The translations under genes and the position numbers were made by a program. Source: Actinomadura sp. J1-007 (GTDB lineage Bacteria > Actinomycetota > Actinomycetes > Streptosporangiales > Streptosporangiaceae). From it: 64,000 bases of DNA. Positions 36,302 through 46,186 of this stretch are shown in pieces. The notes below the pieces were generated by a model. The model saw only the letters and a program-made list of their open reading frames with translations, was not told the origin of the DNA and searched no databases. The first letter of the stretch is position 1. Each line of letters opens with the position of its first letter. The DNA lies in NCBI RefSeq assembly GCF_009793335.1, contig NZ_WING01000001.1, positions 5,952,001 to 6,016,000 on the forward strand, written 5' to 3'.

Positions 36302-36420
36302 CCCGACCCGGCGGGCGGGGCGGCGGGCGCGGCGAGCGGGCGGCGGGTGCGGCGGGTGCGGCGGGCGCGGCGAGCGGGCGGCGGGTGCGGCGGGCGCGGC
36401 GAGTGGGCGGCGGGCGCGGT
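36302..36420. repeat. GC-rich simple repeat (GCGGCGGGY units)
   Basis: About 120 bases composed of imperfect repeats of GCGGCGGGTGCGGCGGG and GCGGCGAGCGGGCG, between the cupin stop and the end of the response-regulator gene. Runs of GGG could form a G-quadruplex or a pause site. It may serve as a terminator for the convergent genes. Confidence 0.6.
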
Positions 36421-36423
36421 GGG

Positions 36424-37068
36424 TCAGCCGCCCAGGTAGGCCAGCACCGCCAGGACCCTGCGGTTGTCGTCCTCGGACGGCGGGAGGCCGAGCTTGCCGA
36501 AGATGTTGTTGGTGTGCTTGCTGATCGCCTTCTCGGTGACGAAGAGCGCGGCGGCGATCGCGGCGTTCGAGCGGCCCTCCGCCATCAGCCCGAGCACCTC
36601 GCGCTCGCGCGCGGTGAGCGCCTGGAGCGGCTCCTCGCGGGAGTGGCGGGTCAGGAGCTGCGCGACGACGTCGGGGTCGAGGGCCGTGCCGCCCCCGGCG
36701 ACGCGGCGCACGGCCTCGACGAACTGGCCCACGTCCGACACGCGGTCCTTCAGCAGGTAGCCGATCCCGCCCGAGCTGTCCGACAGCAGCTCGCGCGCGT
36801 AGAGCTGCTCGACGTGCTGGGACAGCACGAGGACGGGCAGGCCCGGGTTCTCCTTGCGGGCCTCCAGCGCGGCCTTCAGTCCCTCGTCGGTGAACGTCGG
36901 CGGCAGCCGCACGTCGACCACCGCCACGTCCGGACGGTGCGAGGCCAGGGCCCGTACCAGGGACGGGCCGTTGTCGACCGCCTCGACGACCTCGAACTCG
37001 AACGCCTGCAACAGGCGGATCAGGCCGTCCCGGAGGAGGGCAAGGTCTTCGGCGATGACAACGCGCAC
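36424..37068 (-). CDS. LuxR-type (NarL/FixJ) response regulator
   Basis: A 214-residue regulator. The receiver domain starts VRVVIAEDLALLRDGLIRLL with the phosphoacceptor Asp in VAVVDVRLPP and Lys in GYLLKDRV. The LuxR helix-turn-helix is LTAREREVLGLMAEGRSNAAIAAALFVTEKAISKH. GTG 37068 is chosen because GGAG precedes it. The start lies inside the 3' end of the upstream kinase gene (49-bp overlap), so the pair is co-transcribed and translationally linked. Confidence 0.9.
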   Translation of the reverse strand: MRVVIAEDLALLRDGLIRLLQAFEFEVVEAVDNGPSLVRALASHRPDVAVVDVRLPPTFTDEGLKAALEARKENPGLPVLVLSQHVEQLYARELLSDSSGGIGYLLKDRVSDVGQFVEAVRRVAGGGTALDPDVVAQLLTRHSREEPLQALTAREREVLGLMAEGRSNAAIAAALFVTEKAISKHTNNIFGKLGLPPSEDDNRRVLAVLAYLGG

Positions 37069-38357
37069 GGCAGCTCCATGGTCACGACGGTCGGTCCACC
37101 CTGTGGACTCGTCACGGCCATCGTCCCATCGAACGCGGCGAGCCTGCGCTCGATGCCGCGCATCCCGCTGCCGTTCGCCGGGTCGGCGCCCCCGATCCCG
37201 TCGTCCCCGACGATGACCTGGAGCCGTCCGCCCGCGTGCTCGGCCTGGATCCAGGCCCGCTGCGCCTGGCTGTGCTTGACCACGTTCGCGAGGATCTCCG
37301 CCACGGCGAAGTACGCCGCCGACTCGACCGGAGCCTGGAGGCGGCCGGGAATGTCGGTCCGCACGTCGATCGGGAGCGGCAGGGACAGGGCGAGGGCCTG
37401 CACCGCGCCGTCCAGGCCGCGTTCGGCGAGGACGGGCGGGTGGATCCCGCGGACCAGGCCGCGCAGCTCCGTCAGCGCCTCGCCGCTCGCCGAACGGGCC
37501 TCCGCCAGCAGCTTCTGCGCCGTCTCCGGGTCGTGCTTCATCATCTCCTCGGCGAGGCCGATGTTCATGCTGAGCGCGACCAGCCGGGCCTGCGCGCCGT
37601 CGTGCAGGTCGCGTTCGATGCGGCGCAGCTCGGCGGCCGACACGTCCACCGCGTCCGAACGGGTCTCGGCGAGGTGCTCGACGCGTTCGGTGAGGGCCGT
37701 GCGGGTGGGCGCCAGCAGCGACTGGCTGAACAGCGCGTGCCCGCGCAGCAGGCCCGACGCGATCGGCACCGACACCACGGTGAGCGCGGCGGCCAGCACG
37801 ACCGTCCCGACGATCCCGAACACGCCGTAGTCGCCGATCATCCAGAACGGGCCCCAGCCGTAGTCGGTGACGCCCGCCAGCCACGGCGCGACGAACACGC
37901 CCTCCAGCCCGTACACGAGGACGACGACGGCGGCCAGCCCGAGCCCGAACCCGAGCGGGACGTTCAGCAGGCACCACAGCAGGTCCCGCCACGTCGCCGG
38001 GTCCGACACCAGCCACCCGAGCCGGCGGAACGGCCCCATCTTCTCCGGGCGCGCGCGGTAGGGGACCGGGATCCGCACCCCGAACCACTCTTCGGCCCAG
38101 ATCCGCTGCTGGTTGGCCACCCCGCGCAGCGCGGTCAGGAAGACGGGGGCAAGGACGATCCCGACGCCGAGCGGGATGAACGCGATCGACAGCGCCGTCA
38201 CGATCGTCAAGGGCAGCGTCACCCCGAGCGCCAGCACCGCCTGGATGAGCCCCCGCACGAGGCTCAGGAGTCCCCGCCGCCCGATCTCGCCGAGGCGGTC
38301 GGCGAAGCCCCCGCGGCCGGAGCCGTCGCGTGTGGCGATCTCGCGGTCGTCCACCAT
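37020..38357 (-). CDS. Membrane sensor histidine kinase (HisKA_3 type)
   Basis: A 445-residue kinase. At least four membrane segments occupy residues 30-210 (for example LTIVTALSIAFIPLGVGIV and LGFGLGLAAVVVLVYGLE), of the putative sensor type found in streptomycete NarL-family kinases. The phosphoacceptor His lies in RRIERDLHDGAQARLVAL, and the HATPase_c domain in VAEILANVVKHS and GDDGIGG. The C-terminal tail is unrelated to the ATPase. It probably phosphorylates the overlapping response regulator. ATG 38357 is very close to its GGAGG; GTG 38354 is possible. Confidence 0.9.
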   Translation of the reverse strand: MVDDREIATRDGSGRGGFADRLGEIGRRGLLSLVRGLIQAVLALGVTLPLTIVTALSIAFIPLGVGIVLAPVFLTALRGVANQQRIWAEEWFGVRIPVPYRARPEKMGPFRRLGWLVSDPATWRDLLWCLLNVPLGFGLGLAAVVVLVYGLEGVFVAPWLAGVTDYGWGPFWMIGDYGVFGIVGTVVLAAALTVVSVPIASGLLRGHALFSQSLLAPTRTALTERVEHLAETRSDAVDVSAAELRRIERDLHDGAQARLVALSMNIGLAEEMMKHDPETAQKLLAEARSASGEALTELRGLVRGIHPPVLAERGLDGAVQALALSLPLPIDVRTDIPGRLQAPVESAAYFAVAEILANVVKHSQAQRAWIQAEHAGGRLQVIVGDDGIGGADPANGSGMRGIERRLAAFDGTMAVTSPQGGPTVVTMELPCALSSPKTLPSSGTA

Positions 38358-38680
38358 TCCTCCAGGTCTGCTGCTGCGGCGCGGTGGGTCCCGGGCCGGT
38401 CGGTCCCTATTGTCGAACGTTCCCGCGCCGGAACTCAGTGGGGCTAAGCCCTCTTTCGCGGGAGCGGACAGGGGAGCTAGGCCCACCCCGCACCAGGGGC
38501 CTGGGGCCAGTGTCCCGCGCTCTCGCCGGCCGGAGCAGCCGTCCCGTCCGTCCCGGAAGGGGCCCGGCCGTCCGGACCGGCGGGTCGCGCCGACGAGCAC
38601 AATGGGGCGGTGACGCGACAACAGGCCCGGATGCCTGCACAATGCCAGGCGATACCCAGGGGAGAAAGCGAATCCAGACC

Positions 38681-41239
38681 GTGACAGCGACCACCAGCCA
38701 GACCGCGCCCGGCCCCGACGGCGGCCCCGCGCGGGCGCCCGCGCCCATCACCCAGCGCATCGCCGAGGAGCTCGGCGTCCGCGAGGGCCAGGTGCGGGTC
38801 GCCGTCGACCTGCTCGACGGCGGCGCCACCGTCCCGTTCATCGCCCGCTACCGCAAGGAGGCGACGGGCACGCTCGACGACGCGCAGCTCCGCGCGCTGG
38901 AGGAGCGCCTGCGCTACCTGCGCGAGCTCGACGAGCGGCGCGCCGCGATCCTGGAGTCGATCGAGTCCCAGGGCAAGCTGACCGACGAGCTGCGCGCCCG
39001 GATCACGGCCGCCGACTCCAAGGCCCGGCTGGAGGACATCTACCTCCCGTACAAGCCGAAGCGGCGCACCAAGGCGCAGATCGCCCGCGAGGCCGGCCTG
39101 GAGCCGCTCGCCGAGCTGCTGCTGAACGACCCGTCCAACGACCCGCAGGCGTCCGCCGCGCCCTACGTCGACGCCGGCAAGGGAGTGGCCGACGCGACCG
39201 CCGCGCTGGAGGGCGCCCGCGCCATCCTGGTCGAACGCTTCGCCGAGGACGCCGACCTCATCGGCACCCTGCGCGAGCGGATGTGGGAGCGGGGCCGCGT
39301 GGTCTCGCGGGTCCGCGACGGCAAGCAGGAGCAGGGCGCGAAGTTCTCCGACTACTTCGAGTTCGCCGAGCCGTTCACCCGGCTGCCCTCGCACCGCGTC
39401 CTCGCGCTGTTCCGCGGCGAGAAGGAGGAGGTCCTCGACCTCGACCTGGAGCCGGAGGAGGCGCAGGCGGACGACCCGGCCGCGCGCACGTCGTACGAGA
39501 TCGAGATCGCCCGCCGGTTCGGGATCGCCGACCGGGGCCGTCCGGCCGACAAGTGGCTCGGCGACGCGGTGCGGTGGGCCTGGCGCACGCGCATCCTCGT
39601 CCACCTCGGCATCGACATGCGCACCCGGCTGCGGCAGGAGGCCGAGGACGAGGCGGTGCGGGTGTTCGCCGCCAACCTCCGCGACCTGCTGCTCGCCGCG
39701 CCCGCCGGGACCCGCGCGACGATGGGCCTGGACCCGGGCCTGCGCACCGGCGTCAAGGTCGCCGTCGTGGACGCGACCGGCAAGGTCGTCGCCACCGACA
39801 CGATCTACCCGCACGAGCCGCGGCGCCGCTGGGACGAGTCGGTCGAGACGCTCGCCCGGCTCGCCCGCGAGCACGGGGTCGACCTGGTCTCGATCGGCAA
39901 CGGCACCGCGTCCCGCGAGACCGACAAGCTCGCCGCCGACCTCATCGCCCGCCACCCCGACCTCGGCCTCACCAAGATCATGGTGTCGGAGGCGGGCGCG
40001 TCGGTGTACTCGGCGTCGGAGTACGCCGGCCGCGAGCTGCCCGGCATGGACGTCTCGCTGCGCGGCGCCGTCTCCATCGCGCGCCGCCTCCAGGACCCGC
40101 TCGCCGAGCTGGTCAAGATCGACCCGAAGTCGATCGGGGTCGGCCAGTACCAGCACGACATCTCCGAGCTGAAGCTGTCGCGCTCCCTGGACGCCGTGGT
40201 CGAGGACGCGGTGAACGCCGTCGGCGTCGACGTCAACACCGCGTCCGCGCCCCTGCTCACCCGCGTCTCCGGGATCGGCGAGGGCCTCGCGGAGAACATC
40301 GTCGCCCACCGCGACGCGAACGGCCCGTTCCGCAGCCGGAGCGGGCTCAAGGAGGTGCCGCGGCTCGGCCCGAAGGCGTTCGAGCAGTGCGCGGGCTTCC
40401 TGCGCATCCCCGGCGGCGACGACCCGCTCGACGCCTCCAGCGTGCACCCCGAGGCGTACCCGGTGGTGCACCGCATCCTCGCCTCGGCTGGCGACGACAT
40501 CAAGGGCCTGATCGGCAACACCGCCGTGCTCCGGTCGCTGAAGCCGCAGGAGTTCGTGGACGGCTCGTTCGGCCTGCCGACCGTCACCGACATCCTCGCC
40601 GAGCTGGAGAAGCCCGGCCGCGACCCGCGCCCCGCGTTCAGGACCGCGACGTTCAAGGAGGGCGTGGACAAGCTGTCCGACCTCCAGCCGGGCATGATCC
40701 TGGAGGGCGTCGTCACGAACGTCGCCGCGTTCGGGGCGTTCGTGGACGTCGGCGTGCACCAGGACGGGCTCGTCCACATCTCCGCGATGTCCGACAAGTT
40801 CGTCTCCGACCCGCGGGACGTCGCCAAGCCCGGCGACATCGTCCGCGTGAAGGTCCTGGAGGTCGACCTCCAGCGCAAGCGGATCTCGCTGACGCTGCGC
40901 CTCGACGACGAGCCCGGCGGCGACAACCGCGAACGCCCGCAACGCCAGGGCCGCGGCGGCGGCCAGGCGCGCGGCGGCCAGGGCAACCAGGCGGGTCAGG
41001 GCGGTCAAGGCGGCGCAGGCCGTGGCCGGGGCGGTCGCGGCCCGAACCCAGAGAAGGGCGGCGGCGGCCAGGGCGGTCGCGGCCAGGGCGGCGGCCAGCA
41101 GCGCCAGAACCGGCCGGACCGCCAGGGCGGCGGTGGCGGCGGTGGCGGGGGAGGCGGCGCGATGGCCGACGCCCTCCGCCGCGCGGGTCTCGACAAGGGC
41201 CTGCCCGCGCAGGACGACAGGCGACGCAAGGGCCGCTGA
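38681..41239 (+). CDS. tex: Tex-family S1 RNA-binding protein
   Basis: An 852-residue Tex protein, a conserved transcription accessory factor that binds nucleic acid. Domains in order: N-terminal helical region (ITQRIAEELGVREGQVRVAVDLL), YqgF-like RNase H fold (MGLDPGLRTGVKVAVVD), helix-hairpin-helix (GIGEGLAENIVAHRD) and S1 domain (ILEGVVTNVAAFGAFVDVGV), then an unusually long Gly/Arg/Gln-rich tail of about 100 residues with a run of nine or more Gly. GTG 38681 begins the conserved part; ATG 38642 in frame would add 13 residues. Terminated by a strong hairpin. Confidence 0.92.
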   Translation: MTATTSQTAPGPDGGPARAPAPITQRIAEELGVREGQVRVAVDLLDGGATVPFIARYRKEATGTLDDAQLRALEERLRYLRELDERRAAILESIESQGKLTDELRARITAADSKARLEDIYLPYKPKRRTKAQIAREAGLEPLAELLLNDPSNDPQASAAPYVDAGKGVADATAALEGARAILVERFAEDADLIGTLRERMWERGRVVSRVRDGKQEQGAKFSDYFEFAEPFTRLPSHRVLALFRGEKEEVLDLDLEPEEAQADDPAARTSYEIEIARRFGIADRGRPADKWLGDAVRWAWRTRILVHLGIDMRTRLRQEAEDEAVRVFAANLRDLLLAAPAGTRATMGLDPGLRTGVKVAVVDATGKVVATDTIYPHEPRRRWDESVETLARLAREHGVDLVSIGNGTASRETDKLAADLIARHPDLGLTKIMVSEAGASVYSASEYAGRELPGMDVSLRGAVSIARRLQDPLAELVKIDPKSIGVGQYQHDISELKLSRSLDAVVEDAVNAVGVDVNTASAPLLTRVSGIGEGLAENIVAHRDANGPFRSRSGLKEVPRLGPKAFEQCAGFLRIPGGDDPLDASSVHPEAYPVVHRILASAGDDIKGLIGNTAVLRSLKPQEFVDGSFGLPTVTDILAELEKPGRDPRPAFRTATFKEGVDKLSDLQPGMILEGVVTNVAAFGAFVDVGVHQDGLVHISAMSDKFVSDPRDVAKPGDIVRVKVLEVDLQRKRISLTLRLDDEPGGDNRERPQRQGRGGGQARGGQGNQAGQGGQGGAGRGRGGRGPNPEKGGGGQGGRGQGGGQQRQNRPDRQGGGGGGGGGGGAMADALRRAGLDKGLPAQDDRRRKGR

Positions 41240-41269
41240 CGCGGAAACGGCCCCCAAGCCTAGGTAGAG

Positions 41270-41317
41270 AAAGCGCGTGCCCCTCCGGCCGATGAAAACC
41301 GGAGGGGCACGCGCTTT
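41270..41317. terminator. Strong bidirectional terminator between tex and the transporter gene
   Basis: A perfect 19-bp stem (AAAGCGCGTGCCCCTCCGG and complement) with a 10-base loop; the A and T ends give a T-run in both directions. It lies between convergent stop codons. Confidence 0.85.
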
Positions 41318-41338
41318 CGCAATGTGCGTTTGCGTTTC

Positions 41339-42595
41339 TCAGCCCGGAGGGCGTCGGCCGTAGCCGAACTCGGGCCCGTCGGACTCGAAACTCCCCGATT
41401 CGGAACGTCCGGGCGGCTCCTGCTCCGGACCGTACGGCCCGCCTGGCTGCGGCCCTCGACCGTACGGCCCCTGCCCCTGCGGATCGTGTGCGTACGGGCT
41501 GCGCGGCGGCGCCGGGGGAGGGGCCTGCGGCATGTCCGGGTCCGGAACGGGCGCGCCCAGCATGGGCCCCGGCATCCCGAGCCCGGCGCCGCCGAAGCCC
41601 TGCCCGCCGAAGCCCTGCCCGCCGAGGCTCTGGCTGCCCAGCAGCGATCCGCCGCCCAGCCGCCCGCCGCCGAGCGCGGGACCGCCGAACGGGTCCTGCG
41701 CGGGCGGCACCTCTTCGACCGGCGGCTCGCCGCCGTCCAGAACGGGCCGGTGGCGGGGGAACTGGAGGACCGCGACGGCGCCCAGCAGCAGCGCCCCGAC
41801 GCGCATCGCGCCGAGCGAGGTCTCCTGCGGCCACGGCTCCCCGTAGAGGAACGTCCCGCCGAGCAGCAGGTACGACTTGGCGCTCACCGTCATCACGGTC
41901 GCGACGATCGACACCCGGCACCGCTGGAACGCCGCGACCATGATCCCGAAGCCGAGCCCGGCCGTCAGCACCGTCACGTACGGGTACGGCGTGGACAGGA
42001 TGTCCGAGGTCATCCCGCCCGAGTCGCTCCAGCCCTTGATCGCCAGCTCGGCGGTGCCGACCGGGAAGCCCGAGCTCAGCCCGTAGGCGATGCCGGTGAC
42101 GGCGCGCGCGTGCCGCCCGTCGGGGCGGCGGTCGCCGAGCGCCATGATCATCAGGGGGACCACGACCGCCGGGGCGACGACCACCGCCAGCTTCCAGACC
42201 GGCACGTCCACCGACTTGATCGGCGGCGGGTCGCCGACCGACGCGGTCAGCAGCAGGATCGCGCCGCCGATCAGCAGCACGCTGAGCCACTCGCGGGCGG
42301 TCAGCCGGTCGCCGAAGAACGCCATCGCGATCAGCAGCAGCGGGATCGTGCCGGACATGAAGATCGGCACCGCGACGCCGAGCGCGAGGTGGCCGAGCGC
42401 GACGATCTGGAGGCCGAGCCCGCCGAGGACGAGGACGAGGCCCGCGAGGAAGACCCAGTCGGTCAGGATCGCCCACGCCATGTGCGGGATCCGGTTTCCG
42501 CGCAGGGGGGCCATCCGGTCGGCCGCCAGCTTGAAGATGGCGAAGCCGACGTAGTACAGGCCCGTTGCCCCAAAGGCCGCAACTATCCCGTTCAT
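41339..42595 (-). CDS. EamA/DMT-like multi-pass membrane protein with Gly/Pro-rich tail
   Basis: A 418-residue protein with about nine or ten membrane segments in the first 285 residues (for example WVFLAGLVLVLGGLGLQIVAL and LAVVVAPAVVVPLMIMAL), with the internal duplication typical of drug/metabolite transporters. The last ~130 residues are a low-complexity cytoplasmic tail (LGGQGFGGQGFGGAGLG, then Pro/Gly/Tyr-rich). Start MNGIVAAFGATGLYYVGFA. Substrate unknown; monocistronic. Confidence 0.82.
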   Translation of the reverse strand: MNGIVAAFGATGLYYVGFAIFKLAADRMAPLRGNRIPHMAWAILTDWVFLAGLVLVLGGLGLQIVALGHLALGVAVPIFMSGTIPLLLIAMAFFGDRLTAREWLSVLLIGGAILLLTASVGDPPPIKSVDVPVWKLAVVVAPAVVVPLMIMALGDRRPDGRHARAVTGIAYGLSSGFPVGTAELAIKGWSDSGGMTSDILSTPYPYVTVLTAGLGFGIMVAAFQRCRVSIVATVMTVSAKSYLLLGGTFLYGEPWPQETSLGAMRVGALLLGAVAVLQFPRHRPVLDGGEPPVEEVPPAQDPFGGPALGGGRLGGGSLLGSQSLGGQGFGGQGFGGAGLGMPGPMLGAPVPDPDMPQAPPPAPPRSPYAHDPQGQGPYGRGPQPGGPYGPEQEPPGRSESGSFESDGPEFGYGRRPPG

Positions 42596-42905
42596 CCCGC
42601 ACGATTATGGGGGCGCGGGTGCTCAATGTCACACCCTCGCGACGGATTGGTGATATCGATTCGGTTGTCGCCTGGGTCACATCCGCCCGAGCCGTGGCCG
42701 GGGCCGCCGGAACGATCATGATCCGGAAGTTCGGGGCGGAATCCGGGCGCCTGATGTCCGCGGACCCCGCCCGTACCCCATAGACTTGGCGCGCGAGGGC
42801 GCGGAGCCGTATTTCGGCGTGCCCGCGCCACCTGAGAGACTGACTGGCTGAGCACGCGTCGAACGTCGCGGCCGAGACAGCGCCCGATCAAGGAGACCTA
42901 CCCCA

Positions 42906-44459
42906 GTGAAGACCGATGTCGAGGAGCTGACCCCCACGCGGGTCAAGCTCACCGTCGAGGTTCCGTTCGACGAGCTCAAGCCGAACCTCGACAAGGCGTA
43001 CAAGGAGATCTCGCAGCAGGTGCGGATCAAGGGCTTCCGGCCCGGCAAGGTCCCCGCCCCGCTGATCGACAAGTACGTCGGACGGGGTGCGGTCCTGCAG
43101 GAGGCGGTCAACGACGCGCTTCCCGAGCTGTACGGCCGCGCCGTCGAGGAGACCGAGATCTTCGTCCTCGGCCAGCCCGACGTCGAGGTGACCGAGCTGG
43201 ACGACGGCAACCAGTTCGCGTTCACGGCCGAGGTCGACATCCGGCCCAAGTTCGAGGTGCCCGACTACGACGGCCTCGAGGTGACCGTCGACGACGCCGA
43301 GGTCACCGACGAGCAGATCGACGAGACGATCGGCAACCTGCGCGAGCGGTTCGCGTCGCTGACCGCGGCCGACCGGGCGGTCCAGGAGGGCGACTTCGCC
43401 ACGATCGACCTGGTCGCCGAGATCGACGGCGAGCGGATCGAGGACGCCTCCACCAGCGGCTTCTCCTACGAGGTCGGCAGCAAGTCGGCCGTCGAGGGGC
43501 TTGACGAGGCCCTGGTCGGCCTGTCGGCCGAGGAGAGCAGGACGTTCACCGCGACGCTGGCCGGCGGCGAGCGCGCGGGCGAGGAGGCCGAGATCACGGC
43601 CACCGTGCAGAACGTCAAGGTCAAGAACCTGCCCGAGCTCGACGACGAGTTCGCCCAGCTCGCCAGCGAGTTCGACACGATCGAGGAGCTGCGCGAGGAC
43701 GTGCGCACCCGCCTCGGCCGCCAGGTCCGGATGCAGCAGCTCTCCGACGCGCGCGACAAGGCCCTTGAGGCCCTGCTGGAGAAGATCGACATCCCGCTCC
43801 CCGACAAGGTCGTGGACGAGGAGGTCAACCGGCGCAACCAGCAGCTCGAGCAGCAGCTCCAGATGGCCGGCATGAGCAAGGAGGACTACCTCAAGGACGA
43901 GGAGAAGTCCGAGGAGGAGTTCGACACCGAGGTCGCCGACGCGGCCCGCCTGGCCGTCAAGGGCGGCTTCGTGCTCGACCAGCTCGCCGTCCAGGAGGAG
44001 CTCGGCGTCGAGAACGAGGAGCTCAGCGAGTACGTCGTCACGCAGGCCATGCAGATGGGCGTGGCCCCGCAGCAGCTCGCCCAGTACCTCACCGAGAACA
44101 ACCAGCTCCCGGCGATCGTGTCCGAGGTGCTGCGCAGCAAGGCCCTCAACCTCGTCGTCGAGCACGTCAAGGTCAAGGACGAGTCCGGCAACGAGCTCGA
44201 CGTCGACGCCATCCAGCGCGAGCTGAACGGCGACACGGGCGAGACCGTCGAGGCCCCGTCCGAGGCCGGCGCCGAGGCGGAGACCGCCGACGCGGCCGAG
44301 GCCGGCGCCGACGCCGAGCGTGCCGAGGAGGCCGGCGAGTCCGCCACGGCCGCCGCCGACGCGGACGAGAAGGCCGCGGCCGCCTCCGACGACGCTGAGA
44401 AGGCCGCTGAGCAGGCTCCGGCGGCCGACGCCAAGGGCGAGCAGAGCAAGGACGCCTGA
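42906..44459 (+). CDS. tig: Trigger factor
   Basis: A 517-residue ribosome-associated chaperone and peptidyl-prolyl isomerase. The ribosome-binding signature is KGFRPGKVPAPLIDKYVG; the FKBP-like domain spans about residues 155-245 (QEGDFATIDLVAEIDGE), followed by the helical arm domain (RNQQLEQQLQMAGMSKEDYL). The last ~90 residues are an Ala/Glu-rich tail longer than in Escherichia coli. GTG start with AAGGAG 11 bases upstream. First gene of the folding/proteolysis block with clpP1, clpP2 and clpX; a terminator separates it from clpP1. Confidence 0.97.
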   Translation: MKTDVEELTPTRVKLTVEVPFDELKPNLDKAYKEISQQVRIKGFRPGKVPAPLIDKYVGRGAVLQEAVNDALPELYGRAVEETEIFVLGQPDVEVTELDDGNQFAFTAEVDIRPKFEVPDYDGLEVTVDDAEVTDEQIDETIGNLRERFASLTAADRAVQEGDFATIDLVAEIDGERIEDASTSGFSYEVGSKSAVEGLDEALVGLSAEESRTFTATLAGGERAGEEAEITATVQNVKVKNLPELDDEFAQLASEFDTIEELREDVRTRLGRQVRMQQLSDARDKALEALLEKIDIPLPDKVVDEEVNRRNQQLEQQLQMAGMSKEDYLKDEEKSEEEFDTEVADAARLAVKGGFVLDQLAVQEELGVENEELSEYVVTQAMQMGVAPQQLAQYLTENNQLPAIVSEVLRSKALNLVVEHVKVKDESGNELDVDAIQRELNGDTGETVEAPSEAGAEAETADAAEAGADAERAEEAGESATAAADADEKAAAASDDAEKAAEQAPAADAKGEQSKDA

Positions 44460-44496
44460 GCCGCCTGAAGGCTCGTGAGGCGCCCGTGCGCGCCGA

Positions 44497-44537
44497 GGAC
44501 GCCCCGCCCCCGGGAAGGCCCGGGAGCGGGGCGTTCC
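44497..44537. terminator. Terminator hairpin after tig
   Basis: GGACGCCCCGC pairs with GCGGGGCGTTCC (one wobble), with inner CCGGG/CCCGG closing an AAGG loop, about 40 bases past the tig stop. Confidence 0.7.
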
Positions 44538-44664
44538 CCGTTGCGGGCGATCTTCATTCCCCGGTACGCCCCTGGCGAAAAGGCGCCCCTCGCGGCTTAA
44601 CCGGGTCCTGGGGCGCGTTAATGTCCAAGCATCCGAACCGATAAAAGGACCGGAGGAACACCCG

Positions 44665-45300
44665 GTGAGCATGCCTCCGACTTTCGATGAGCCGTCGCGG
44701 ATCGACGGGCGGGTGGCCGAGGCGCCGCTGGCCCTGGGCGACGCGCTCTTCCAGCGCCTGCTGCGCGAGCGCATCGTCTTCCTCGGCCAGCAGGTCGACG
44801 ACGACATCGCCAACCGCATCTGCGCGGAGCTGCTGCTGCTGTCGGCCGAGGACGGCCGCCGCGACATCACTCTCTACATCAACTCGCCCGGTGGCTCCGT
44901 CACCGCCGGCATGGCGATCTACGACATCATGCAGTACGTGCCGAACGACATCGTGACGGTCGGCATGGGCCTGGCCGCCTCGATGGGCCAGTTCCTGCTC
45001 TGCGCCGGCACCACGGGCAAGCGCTACGCGCTCCCGCACGCCCGGATCATGATGCACCAGCCGTCCGGCGGCATCGGCGGCACGGCCTCGGACATCAAGA
45101 TCCAGGCCGAGCAGATGCTGTACGTGAAGAAGACGCTCGCCGAGAAGATCGCCGAACACACCGGCCAGTCCCTCGACCAGATCGAGCGCGACTCCGACCG
45201 CGACCGGTGGTTCACCGCCGACGAGGCCAAGGACTACGGCCTCGTGGACCACGTGGTGCTGAGCGCCACCCAGGTGCCCTCTGAGGGCCCCGTCTCCTGA
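44665..45300 (+). CDS. clpP1: ATP-dependent Clp protease proteolytic subunit 1
   Basis: A 211-residue serine peptidase. The catalytic triad is readable: Ser in GLAASMGQFLL, His in ARIMMHQPSGG and Asp in RDRWFTADEAKDYG. It assembles with ClpP2 into the two-ring proteolytic chamber fed by ClpX or ClpC. GTG 44665 (MSMPPTFDEPSRIDGRV) has a GGAGG about eight bases upstream. ClpP2 follows after 30 bp. Confidence 0.96.
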   Translation: MSMPPTFDEPSRIDGRVAEAPLALGDALFQRLLRERIVFLGQQVDDDIANRICAELLLLSAEDGRRDITLYINSPGGSVTAGMAIYDIMQYVPNDIVTVGMGLAASMGQFLLCAGTTGKRYALPHARIMMHQPSGGIGGTASDIKIQAEQMLYVKKTLAEKIAEHTGQSLDQIERDSDRDRWFTADEAKDYGLVDHVVLSATQVPSEGPVS

Positions 45301-45330
45301 CGACCTGATCCTTCCATCGGAGGCACTCAA

Positions 45331-46014
45331 GTGAGCGATCTGTTCCGTCCCGGCGTCACCGATCTCATCCGGCCGGGGGCCGGTCCGATGCCGGTCGACA
45401 ACCGCTACATCATCCCGTCCTTCGTCGAGCGCACCACGTACGGGGTCAAGGAGATGAACCCGTACAACAAGCTCTTCGAGGAGCGCATCATCTTCCTCGG
45501 GGTCCAGATCGACGACGCGTCGGCCAACGACGTGATGGCCCAGCTCCTCACGCTGGAGTCGATCGACCCCGACCGCGACATCAGCATCTACATCAACTCG
45601 CCCGGCGGCTCGTTCACCGCCATGACGGCGATCTACGACACGATGCAGTTCGTCAAGCCGGACATCCAGACGGTCTGCATCGGGCAGGCGGCCTCGGCGG
45701 CGGCGGTGCTGCTGTCGGCCGGCACGCCGGGCAAGCGGGCGGCGCTGCCGCACTCGCGGATCCTGATCCACCAGCCGGCCACCGAGGGCACCTACGGCCA
45801 GGCCAGCGACATCGAGATCCAGGCCCGCGAGATCCTGCGGATCCGCGAGCAGCTCGAGCTGATCCTCGCCCGGCACAGCGGCAAGAGCATCGAGGACGTC
45901 CGGTTCGACATCGAGCGCGACAAGATGTTGACTGCGGACGAGGCCAAGGAGTACGGCTTGGTCGACGATGTCTTCGCCAGCAGGAAGCGCAAGGCCGAGG
46001 TAGTGTCGTCCTGA
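45331..46014 (+). CDS. clpP2: ATP-dependent Clp protease proteolytic subunit 2
   Basis: A 227-residue paralogue of the preceding gene, as in other actinobacteria. Catalytic Ser in IGQAASAAAVLL, His in SRILIHQPATEG and Asp in RDKMLTADEAKEYG. The N-terminal ~25 residues (VSDLFRPGVTDLIRPG) are the propeptide-like extension usual for ClpP2. GTG 45331 with a GGAGG upstream; co-transcribed with clpP1. Confidence 0.96.
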   Translation: MSDLFRPGVTDLIRPGAGPMPVDNRYIIPSFVERTTYGVKEMNPYNKLFEERIIFLGVQIDDASANDVMAQLLTLESIDPDRDISIYINSPGGSFTAMTAIYDTMQFVKPDIQTVCIGQAASAAAVLLSAGTPGKRAALPHSRILIHQPATEGTYGQASDIEIQAREILRIREQLELILARHSGKSIEDVRFDIERDKMLTADEAKEYGLVDDVFASRKRKAEVVSS

Positions 46015-46186
46015 GACGGCACACGGATGCGGGAGACCCCCAGCCCGGTCGTCATACTTCCGGGCGAGGGGCTTTCCAAGTCCGACGGAGACTGTAACGT
46101 CGAGTCCAACGTCGAGAGCCTTCGGGACGCAACCGAGCTGCGCCGCACCTCTCAGGCGGGCGGCCCCACGAAAAGGAGACAGTTGG

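Noticed and set aside
36302..36420. A small gene in the GC-rich repeat
   Set aside because: Any translation is simple-sequence Gly/Arg/Ala with no start context.
44540..44664. A ClgR-type operator upstream of clpP1
   Set aside because: I looked for a symmetrical GC-box of the expected kind and did not find a convincing one.
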